A stretch of DNA of 64,000 nt from Pararhizobium polonicum (GTDB taxonomy: Bacteria; Pseudomonadota; Alphaproteobacteria; Rhizobiales; Rhizobiaceae). Below, piece by piece: positions 25,119-32,304 of the stretch; position 1 is the stretch's first letter, and the number at the start of each line of letters is the position of its first letter. The notes beneath the pieces are model-generated. The model had not been told where the DNA came from. It was given only the letters and a program-made list of their open reading frames with translations, and ran no database searches. The translations under genes and the position numbers were made by a program. The stretch is from contig NZ_LGLV01000006.1 in assembly GCF_001687365.1 (NCBI RefSeq), forward strand, positions 389,062 to 453,061, written 5' to 3'.

Positions 25119-26429
25119 ATGTCGATGGTAAACGCTTTCTCGCGTGAGGATTTTGAACGGCTGGACGAGACCGAACGGGCGCTGATTGCGCGCCGGGAAA
25201 AGGTGCTCGGGCCCGCCTACCGTCTTTTCTACGAAAAGCCGTTGCATCTGGTGCGCGGCGAAGGTGTCTTTCTCTATGACGTTGCCGGCGAGAAATACCT
25301 CGACGCCTACAACAACGTCGCCTCGCTTGGACATTGCCATCCGCGCGTGGTGGAGGCGATCACCAAGCAGACCGCAATCCTCAACACTCACACGCGCTAC
25401 CTGCACGAAGGCATTGTCGACTATGCCGAGACGCTGACAGCGACATTCCCCGAAGCGCTCAGTCAGGCCATGTTCACCTGCACGGGGAGCGAGGCAAACG
25501 ATCTTGCGGTGCGCATCGCCCGCCATGTCACCGGTGGTACGGGCATCATCGCCACCGAGCTTGCCTATCACGGCCTGACGAGCGCGGTGGCGGAGTTCTC
25601 CCCCTCGCTCGGCGAGTCCGTGACGCTCGGTCCCCATGTGCGTACCGTACCCGCCCCCGACAGCTATCGTCATTCGCCGGAAGAGGTGATGGAAAAGTTC
25701 GGCCGCGATGTGTCCGCGGCCATCGCCGACCTGAAGCGCCACGGCATCAAACCGGCCATGCTGATCACCGACACGATCTTCTCGAGCGACGGGATCTTCG
25801 CCGGGCCAAAGGGGTTTCTGAAGCCGGCGGTGGACGCGATCCACCAAGCTGGCGGCCTTTTCATCGCCGATGAAGTGCAGCCCGGCTTTGGCCGCACAGG
25901 TGAAACCATGTGGGGGTTCGAGCGTCACGGCGTTTCGCCCGATATGGTGACGATCGGCAAGCCGATGGGCAATGGCTATCCGATGGCGGGTATCGTGCTG
26001 CGCCCGGAGGTCATTGCCGAATTCGGCCCGCGCGCCCGCTATTTCAACACCTTCGGCGGCAATCCCATCGCCGCCGCAGCCGGCAAGGCGGTGCTCGATA
26101 CGATCCGCATCGAGGGCCTGCAACAGAATGCACTGGAAGTAGGCCGTTACCTGATGGACGGCCTCAGGAACCTGTCCCACCCAGCCATTGGCGACGTACG
26201 CGGCTCCGGTCTGTTCATCGGGGTCGAAATCATCGACGACCCGGCCACAAAGCGCCCGGATTCCGCTTTGACGACCCGCATCGTCAACGGCCTGCGCGAC
26301 CGCCGCATCCTGATCAGCGCCTCCGGCCCCAATGCCAATATCCTGAAAATCCGTCCGCCGCTCGTCTTCTCGCGGGAAAACGCGGATATGCTTCTGGATG
26401 CGCTGGGCGACGTGCTCAAAACGGCCTGA
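25119..26429 (+). CDS. Class III PLP enzyme, probable phospho-amino-alcohol phospho-lyase
   Basis: Protein of 436 residues of the class III aminotransferase fold. The PLP lysine is Lys281 in TIGKPMGNGYPMAG, with Asp251 in IADEVQPGFGRTG contacting the cofactor. The family detail points away from ordinary transaminases: SNVA-like NNVASLGHCHP, LNTHTRYLHEGIVDYAETL, YFNTFGGNP, GDVRGSGLFIG and ISASGPNANILKIRPP all resemble the human phospho-lyases ETNPPL and PHYKPL, which eliminate phosphate and ammonia from phosphorylated amino alcohols. Its gene is three bases from the kinase gene. It probably converts the phosphorylated product into an aldehyde, for example 2-aminoadipate semialdehyde if the substrate is 5-phosphohydroxylysine. 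An aminotransferase function cannot be excluded from sequence. Confidence 0.85.
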   Translation: MSMVNAFSREDFERLDETERALIARREKVLGPAYRLFYEKPLHLVRGEGVFLYDVAGEKYLDAYNNVASLGHCHPRVVEAITKQTAILNTHTRYLHEGIVDYAETLTATFPEALSQAMFTCTGSEANDLAVRIARHVTGGTGIIATELAYHGLTSAVAEFSPSLGESVTLGPHVRTVPAPDSYRHSPEEVMEKFGRDVSAAIADLKRHGIKPAMLITDTIFSSDGIFAGPKGFLKPAVDAIHQAGGLFIADEVQPGFGRTGETMWGFERHGVSPDMVTIGKPMGNGYPMAGIVLRPEVIAEFGPRARYFNTFGGNPIAAAAGKAVLDTIRIEGLQQNALEVGRYLMDGLRNLSHPAIGDVRGSGLFIGVEIIDDPATKRPDSALTTRIVNGLRDRRILISASGPNANILKIRPPLVFSRENADMLLDALGDVLKTA

Positions 26430-26482
26430 TCACGAAAAAAAGGCCCGCGCGCCGGCTCGTGTGCAGTGAAATGCCCGGCGGC

Positions 26483-26705
26483 TCAGACAAGTGCCGTGAC
26501 CTCGATCACGAGCAGCAGTCGGGTGCCGAACGTGGGGCTTTGACGGTCGCACGGATCGATGTGTTGTTCTTGTCGATCAAAAGCTTGGCGTTCAAGCTCT
26601 CACGCACACTTGGCCGGCGGAACTCCAGCTTGACCCTGTCGCTGTTGTCGAGGGTAGACAGCGCGATATGGAATGTATCGGCCCCTTGCAACAGGCAAAA
26701 ACGCT
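26483..26705 (-). pseudogene. Broken RidA (YjgF) family gene
   Basis: The minus strand encodes a degenerate RidA-like C-terminal half: an IALSTLDNSDRVKLEF segment, then SIRATVKAP, then after a one-base frame change near 26530 the typical ending LLLVIEVTALV and a stop at 26483-26485. The N-terminal half is missing. RidA proteins hydrolyse reactive enamine intermediates released by PLP enzymes, so a copy beside a PLP lyase makes functional sense, but this one is disrupted. It occupies most of the gap between the phospho-lyase and the next SDR gene. Confidence 0.6.
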
Positions 26706-26765
26706 GCTTAGTACTGAAGCCAACACATCTCCAATGCACGTCTTTTGGATGGTCGGGCACAATCA

Positions 26766-27461
26766 ATGAATAGCAATAAGAATGTCGTTGTAACCGGCGT
26801 TTCCGGGACGCTTGGTGCTGCAATATCTGCAAATCTGAAGGGCTCTGGCTGGAATGTTATTGGGATTGACCGCCAGCCAAGCGCATCCTGCAAGACAGTT
26901 TTGATTGATCTGACGGACGCATCGCAAATCCGCACAGGCTTCCAGTCCATCATCGACGATTACGGTGATTTACACGCACTCGTTAACAACGCGGGCGTTT
27001 TCCTCGGGCGATCGTGGGATGACGTCACCGATGACGAAACCAGCCTGACACTGGGTGTAAATTTGCGTGCGCCTCTTCTGTTGTCTACCCTGTTCGCAAA
27101 GAACGCGATTGCGAGAGGGCTCAAGGCGTCGATCGTAAATGTGGCCTCGGTTGCCGGCCGGGAACCTGGGCATGACATTGTGTATGCCGCATCAAAGGCC
27201 GCACTCCTTCAGGCAACGCGCGGGCTCGGGAGACAATTGGCGGGGCAGGGTGTTCGGGTTAATGCCGTTGCGCCGGGGGTGATTGAAGGTCCAATGGCAG
27301 ATCGGATTCCCGAACCGGGCCGGTCGGCCTACAGACAGCGTACCCCGATGCAACGTTTCGCTGATCCTGCCGAGATTGCGAGCGTCATTTCCTTTCTTCT
27401 ATCGCCGGATGCCAGTTATATGACGGGTGCAGTGATTGATGCCAATGGCGGGCTATTTTAG
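26766..27461 (+). CDS. Short-chain dehydrogenase/reductase
   Basis: Oxidoreductase of 231 residues. Cofactor motif VTGVSGTLGAAI near residue 10, NNAGVFLGRS near 78, catalytic Ser in NVASVAG and YAASKAAL near 140, and C-terminal YMTGAVIDANGG show a complete classical SDR. ATG 26766 is the only good methionine start; the ribosome site is weak. Its base composition looks lower in GC than the genes before it, as does the protease gene that follows, hinting at a separate origin. It has no clear functional partner; the 257-base gap after it (27462-27718) shows no gene. Confidence 0.82.
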   Translation: MNSNKNVVVTGVSGTLGAAISANLKGSGWNVIGIDRQPSASCKTVLIDLTDASQIRTGFQSIIDDYGDLHALVNNAGVFLGRSWDDVTDDETSLTLGVNLRAPLLLSTLFAKNAIARGLKASIVNVASVAGREPGHDIVYAASKAALLQATRGLGRQLAGQGVRVNAVAPGVIEGPMADRIPEPGRSAYRQRTPMQRFADPAEIASVISFLLSPDASYMTGAVIDANGGLF

Positions 27462-27718
27462 GGAGCCTCGATATACTTTTAGGGGAGAAGTGCCCATAAA
27501 ACTTATGTTCCCCAACTCGAAGGCTTTACCCAAATTGGGATTTCCAACTGTCGATTATCCTGACCGTGACTTGCCACGGACCTTTCATTCAGCGACGATT
27601 GTGGCCTCGGCGTTTTCAGATCACGAAGAAGTGCCTCTCTGTTCGTTGCCAAAAAACCATAATTGTTCCACCAACATCACTCATTGACGATACGACATTG
27701 AAAATGGATCAAATCTGA

Positions 27719-29800
27719 ATGCGTATACAATACGGCGTGCTTGGCGTTTTCCTGGCAATCGCACCCTCCGCATATGCTCTGGAAGTCAAATCGCCACCCG
27801 TTTTGGCGCCATTACAGCAGCAGGCGCAAGCCGCCCGTTTGAGCGCGCAGTTTCTGACGCGTTTCGGTTACAAGCCCGTTCCGCTCGATGATGCCTTGTC
27901 GGCCAAGATTATGGCCCGATTCATTAAATCGCTGGATCCGGATCGAGTGCTGTTCCTGCAGGCAGACATCGACAAGTTCATGACGAACAGCACCAAGATT
28001 GATGACGCCATCAAACGGGAAGACCTGCGGATCCCGTTTTCAATTTTCAACGTGTATGAGCAGCGCGTTGTTGGCCGTATGGAATATGCGCGCAACTTGC
28101 TCAAACAAAACTTCGATTTCAGTGGGCAGGAAACCTATTCCTTGTTGCGCGACGAAGCCCCTTGGCCGCAATCCGAAGCCGAAAGCGATGATCTCTGGCG
28201 CAAACGCGTCAAAGGCGATTGGCTGCGGCTGAAACTGGCGGGCAAAACTGATGCGGTTATTCGCGACACGCTCGACAGACGCTATCAAAATTCCCTCGAG
28301 CGCGCTTTCAAGTATAAGAGCGACGACGTTTTCCAGTCGTTCATGGATGCCTATACGACGTCCGTTGACCCGCACACGGACTATTTCGGCGCGAGAGCCG
28401 CGGCTGAGTTCGATATTTCCATGAAGCTGTCGCTGGTTGGTATCGGTGCGGTCTTGCAGGAACGCGACGACTACACGACGATCCGTGAGCTCGTGCCGGG
28501 TGGCCCGGCGCAATTGTCCGGCAAGCTCGCGGTCGGAGACCGCATTATCGGCGTTGGTCAAGGCAAGGACGGCCCGGTAAAGGAAGTGGTGGGCACGCGC
28601 CTTGATGAAATCGTGCAAATGATACGCGGGAAAAAAGATTCTGTCGTCCGATTGGACATCCTGCCGGCGGATGTCGGGCCAGATGGCGGCCATCGTCTCA
28701 TCAGCCTGACGCGCGACAAGATAAGCCTCGAAAAGCAGGCCGCCAGCAAAACCATCCTGCCTATAAAGGATGGCGAGGCAACGCGCAAAATCGGTATCAT
28801 TACCCTGCCGGCGTTTTATGAAGATTTCGAAGCGCGACGAAAAGGCGAGCCGGACTACAGAAGCGCAAGCCGCGATGTCGCCAAGCTTCTCGGTGAACTG
28901 AAGAAAGACGGCGTCGATGGGGTTGTGATCGATTTGCGCGACAATGGCGGCGGGTCGTTGACCGAGGCGATTGATTTGACAGGTCTGTTCGTCGGCAAAG
29001 GCCCGGTGGTCCAGCAGCGCGGCGCCGACGGTAAAATTGCAGTCGGACGGGACGATCTTCCGGTGCCTGCCTGGACAGGTCCGGTTGGCGTCTTGATCAA
29101 TCGCGGTTCGGCGTCGGCTTCCGAGATTTTTGCCGCAGCGATACAGGACTACGGCCGTGGCGTGATCGTCGGCGAACCCAGTTTTGGCAAAGGCACCGTG
29201 CAAACCGTGGTCAATCTTGACAAGGCGGCGAACAACGGCAAACCGAAATTCGGTGAACTGAAATTGACGATCGCCCAGTTTTTCCGTGTGAACGGTGGTA
29301 CGACGCAGCTGCGCGGCGTAACACCTGATATCAGCTTGCCGGGCCTTTCGGACCCGAAGAACTTTGGTGAAGCAAGCTATGACAACGCTCTGCCGTGGAC
29401 ACAGATCAAGCCTGTAAACTATGCGCCCACCGGTAATATGGCGGCTTTGCTGCCGAAACTGCAAAGTCTCCATGATGCCCGGGTGCGAAACGATCGTGAT
29501 TTTCAACGCTTCGTGGAAGATGCTGCCGAACTGAAAGCGCAGCGGGAGAAAGGCACTATCTCTCTCAATCTAACCGAACGCCGAAACGAACTGGCTGCTC
29601 GAAAAGCGCGTCTCAAGGCACGGGCACAAACAAACGATGGCTTGGATCTTGGTGGAGATGACGGCCTGCAGGCGAACGAGCGCAGTCTGAGTGCTGATAT
29701 TGCCATTGAAAATGCCCGCAGAAACGCAAAAGATGTTCTGCTGAACGAGGCCGCCGCTATTCTTGCTGACAAGGTGGGTTTGCAGGAGGGCTTGCAATAA
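27719..29800 (+). CDS. prc: Carboxy-terminal processing protease, long Prc/Tsp type (peptidase S41)
   Basis: Periplasmic protease of 693 residues. A signal peptide covers residues 1-20 (ending AYA). An N-terminal helical region precedes a PDZ domain (about 235-320, with LVGIGAVLQERDDYTTIRELVPGGPA) and the S41 catalytic domain, where Ser466 in GSASASEIFAAA, Lys491 in FGKGTVQ and Gln495 match the Ser-Lys-Gln set of E. coli Prc. A long helical C-terminal tail resembles E. coli Prc (DUF3340-like). Rhizobia normally carry a shorter CtpA of about 440 residues, so this gammaproteobacterial-type enzyme may have been acquired. It would trim or degrade periplasmic proteins with nonpolar C-termini. It stands alone between an SDR gene and a siderophore uptake operon. 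Confidence 0.9.
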   Translation: MRIQYGVLGVFLAIAPSAYALEVKSPPVLAPLQQQAQAARLSAQFLTRFGYKPVPLDDALSAKIMARFIKSLDPDRVLFLQADIDKFMTNSTKIDDAIKREDLRIPFSIFNVYEQRVVGRMEYARNLLKQNFDFSGQETYSLLRDEAPWPQSEAESDDLWRKRVKGDWLRLKLAGKTDAVIRDTLDRRYQNSLERAFKYKSDDVFQSFMDAYTTSVDPHTDYFGARAAAEFDISMKLSLVGIGAVLQERDDYTTIRELVPGGPAQLSGKLAVGDRIIGVGQGKDGPVKEVVGTRLDEIVQMIRGKKDSVVRLDILPADVGPDGGHRLISLTRDKISLEKQAASKTILPIKDGEATRKIGIITLPAFYEDFEARRKGEPDYRSASRDVAKLLGELKKDGVDGVVIDLRDNGGGSLTEAIDLTGLFVGKGPVVQQRGADGKIAVGRDDLPVPAWTGPVGVLINRGSASASEIFAAAIQDYGRGVIVGEPSFGKGTVQTVVNLDKAANNGKPKFGELKLTIAQFFRVNGGTTQLRGVTPDISLPGLSDPKNFGEASYDNALPWTQIKPVNYAPTGNMAALLPKLQSLHDARVRNDRDFQRFVEDAAELKAQREKGTISLNLTERRNELAARKARLKARAQTNDGLDLGGDDGLQANERSLSADIAIENARRNAKDVLLNEAAAILADKVGLQEGLQ

Positions 29801-29820
29801 GCAGCCATACAGCCATCGGA

Positions 29821-29892
29821 AAAAACGGGCGAAATTGGCCAATCGCACGGGTGCAACGGCATGCGGCGAGTCTGCCCCGTGTACCCGTTTTT
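29821..29892 (+). terminator. Possible transcription terminator after the protease gene
   Basis: AAAAACGGG at 29821-29829 pairs with CCCGTTTTT at 29884-29892, and an inner CACGGG/CCCGTG pair lies between. The right arm ends in a T run, so the structure could stop transcription from the protease gene and also serve the convergent siderophore operon. The loop is long, so this is tentative. Confidence 0.35.
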
Positions 29893-30031
29893 CAAATGGT
29901 GACGCTTGGACCTCGCTGCGATTCCGTGGGACAGCAACTCATGTCCCGTCAAGGCGTGAAGTGCTTTAACCTGTCTGGGAACGGAAGCAGGCCAAATCCA
30001 GGGACACGATCTTTGCTAACGGCGGGAACTT

Positions 30032-31153
30032 TCACTGAGGCAGATACGCGACGGCCCCTCTGGCAATAATGTCTTCCTCGCTCAGAGACCGATGCCAGTG
30101 CGAGTAGAGCACGAACCGATCCCGGGAAAGCCCGATATCCTGCTTCAGGTGCCGGTAAATGGCACTGAACGTCCGGTGCTCGCATCCGCCCCAGACAAAG
30201 CTCTTGTCTGGGTTTTCAGGCCATTGCACGGAGCTGAGAGCATCCTTCAGCAAGGTCGTCGTGCCGGGGGCGGCGCCGTTGCGGTGCAGCCAGAAGATCG
30301 ACACACCGCCGGGACAGTGAAGCGGTAACTCGTCGGCTTTCGTATCCACCTCGATGAAAGCTTGACCGGTTGCTGTCTCGGGCAGGTTCTCCAGGATACG
30401 CGAGATGCCTGGCAATGCCGTCTCGTCCCCCAGCAGAACATAGAACTCAGCATGTCTTGGACCATTGGCGGCAGGGCCCAGAATCCCCACGATGTCGCCC
30501 TTTCGCGCATCCATCGCCCATAGTGTCGCAGGGCCGGGGTTGGCGTGGAGGGCAAAGTCGATGGAGATTTCCTGCTTTGCCGTGTCAATCTGCCGGATCG
30601 TATAGACCCGCATCGGCACCGCGGCATTGCCGAGCCACACCACATGGCCGCGCTGGTCGAGCATCGGCCACAGGGGTTCTGCCACATCGCGCTGCTGGAA
30701 AATGAGCCGACAGTGCAGCTGGTCGTCGCGATCATATCGTTCGAGATTCTGCCCTCGAAACGTTATCCGGCGCATGCGGGGAGCAATGTCTTCGATCGTT
30801 TCCACATGCAAGATGCGAAGATCGTCGGGCAAAGCCGGTTCCGCATGGTCGCCTTGCCAATGGATTTCCAGCTTCTCTTGCGCGGCGATAAAGCCGATCG
30901 GGCCGACAAGCGCATGCTTCAGGCGATTAAGCCCTCCCGGATCGGGGGATTCAACTTTCAGCCGAAAGCCGCCCTTGATAGTTTCAAATGTGGCGTTACC
31001 GAAGGGCGACCGGATATGGTGGACCCCATCCGCCTCTTCGACGCTCATGTCGTGTGTGGCGATCGAATCGACGATCGGATCGACGTATTCGTCGATCCTG
31101 GCAAATTGTACGATCGCGCTTGCGCGATATCGTTTTCCGACAGTCAGGGACAT
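30032..31153 (-). CDS. Siderophore-interacting ferric reductase (SIP/ViuB family)
   Basis: Cytoplasmic flavoprotein of 373 residues that reduces ferric siderophore to free the iron. The first 100 residues resemble the DUF2218 domain often fused to these proteins. A FAD-binding domain follows (MRRITFRGQNLERY near 127, MRVYTIRQID near 181, ATLWAMDARKGDIVGILGPAANG). The NADPH-side domain ends with FVWGGCEHRTFSAIYRHL and SHWHRSLSEEDI, hallmarks of the SIP family. It is the last gene of a minus-strand run behind a binding protein and TonB receptor, forming a second siderophore utilisation set. Such reductases often act on hydroxamate or catecholate complexes that are not hydrolysed. Confidence 0.9.
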   Translation of the reverse strand: MSLTVGKRYRASAIVQFARIDEYVDPIVDSIATHDMSVEEADGVHHIRSPFGNATFETIKGGFRLKVESPDPGGLNRLKHALVGPIGFIAAQEKLEIHWQGDHAEPALPDDLRILHVETIEDIAPRMRRITFRGQNLERYDRDDQLHCRLIFQQRDVAEPLWPMLDQRGHVVWLGNAAVPMRVYTIRQIDTAKQEISIDFALHANPGPATLWAMDARKGDIVGILGPAANGPRHAEFYVLLGDETALPGISRILENLPETATGQAFIEVDTKADELPLHCPGGVSIFWLHRNGAAPGTTTLLKDALSSVQWPENPDKSFVWGGCEHRTFSAIYRHLKQDIGLSRDRFVLYSHWHRSLSEEDIIARGAVAYLPQ

Positions 31154-31172
31154 TTGGAGTGGCTCCGTGAAC

Positions 31173-32303
31173 TCAGACCGAAGCCCACAGCGGCCCCTCG
31201 ATGGGGAACGCGGCGAACTCGCGATTGATGACGGTGAGAATGGCTGCCGGATCGAGATCGGCGCACTGCTCGGGGTGAAGCCATTTGGCGGCTAGTGCCA
31301 CGAACACGACATGAAGAGGTAGATTGGTGATCAGCCCTGTCCAAATACCATGGACGCGTTTGTTGCGAACACTCGTAAGCTGACTGAAACCAACCCGGCC
31401 ATCTATCAATCGTTGTAAACCTTCCTGGCCCAGCTTCGGATCGATTCCCGGGCCGATCGCGGGCCGGTTGCCCGATGCCCATCCACCGCCTGACGCGATA
31501 TAGACGTCATGCGGTGTGGACAGGAGATATTCGAGGGATAGCTTCTCGAACCACGGCGCAGTCACGCCGGGCAGTGGTTGACCTCCGGCTAGAGCCAGCA
31601 GCTCGCCCCAGACTTTCCGTCCGGCGGCCCAGCAGCAATCGTCGGGCGTGGATTGAACCTCCAGATAGGTTGTTACAGTGGGCGCGCCCGAAACGCGTGT
31701 AGTGATCCCCGTCATTTCCCTGTCGAAGAAGGATATGAATGCATCCGCCTTCGCCGTAGCGCCGAGAAGCGCACCCCACATTTGCATGGAGGCGTCGAGT
31801 GCGCTGACCCGATCGGTTTCTTGTTCATCGGCCAGCGTATTGCTTGAGGCATCACTGAAGACGACCGGGATACCGAGCTGCTTCAGGCGTTCCACCAGGG
31901 GATCGGCATCGCCCTGCGGTGTCATGAAGGCGGTGGTGACGATCAGATCCGGCGCGAGACTGATCAACCCCTCAAGCGACACGGTGTCGGGAGTTTGCTT
32001 GCCGACAACTGAAACCTGGTGACCATTCAGCAACTGCGTCTGCAAACGTTCGCTGTCGATGCGATCGACGGCCGCCCAGCCCACCACCAGTGATGCAGGA
32101 TCGGGATGCAGGAGAGACATGGTCAGAAGATCGTGTCCCTCCAGCAGTATTATCCGTTGAGGGAGTGCGGACAGATGCACCTCGCGCCCCGCCATATCGA
32201 CAACCGTGATTGGTTGTCCGGCCACGACCGGTCCGATTCCGGCAAAAAGGGCCGTGGTCGCGAGGGAGGCGCATAATTGACGTCTCGTTATAGGCACTTT
32301 CAC
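31173..32303 (-). CDS. Iron-siderophore ABC transporter substrate-binding protein
   Basis: Periplasmic binding protein of 376 residues with a twin-arginine-like signal (TRRQLCASLATTALFAG). The mature protein has the TroA-like helical-backbone fold seen in FhuD/FecB, with VVDMAGREVHLSALPQRIILL near residue 34 and SLAPDLIVTT near 115. It starts at a GTG one base after the receptor stop, so the two are tightly coupled. No permease or ATPase gene accompanies it; it may share the FepDG-type permease or another importer in the cell. Its ligand is presumably the one taken up by the neighbouring receptor. Confidence 0.82.
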   Translation of the reverse strand: MKVPITRRQLCASLATTALFAGIGPVVAGQPITVVDMAGREVHLSALPQRIILLEGHDLLTMSLLHPDPASLVVGWAAVDRIDSERLQTQLLNGHQVSVVGKQTPDTVSLEGLISLAPDLIVTTAFMTPQGDADPLVERLKQLGIPVVFSDASSNTLADEQETDRVSALDASMQMWGALLGATAKADAFISFFDREMTGITTRVSGAPTVTTYLEVQSTPDDCCWAAGRKVWGELLALAGGQPLPGVTAPWFEKLSLEYLLSTPHDVYIASGGGWASGNRPAIGPGIDPKLGQEGLQRLIDGRVGFSQLTSVRNKRVHGIWTGLITNLPLHVVFVALAAKWLHPEQCADLDPAAILTVINREFAAFPIEGPLWASV

Positions 32304-32304
32304 C

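Noticed and set aside
25065..26180. A 371-codon open frame on minus opposite the phospho-lyase gene
   Set aside because: Shadow of a conserved class III PLP enzyme.
28040..29506. A 488-codon open frame on minus opposite the Prc protease gene
   Set aside because: The plus-strand protein has a signal peptide, PDZ domain and catalytic residues; the antisense product has none.
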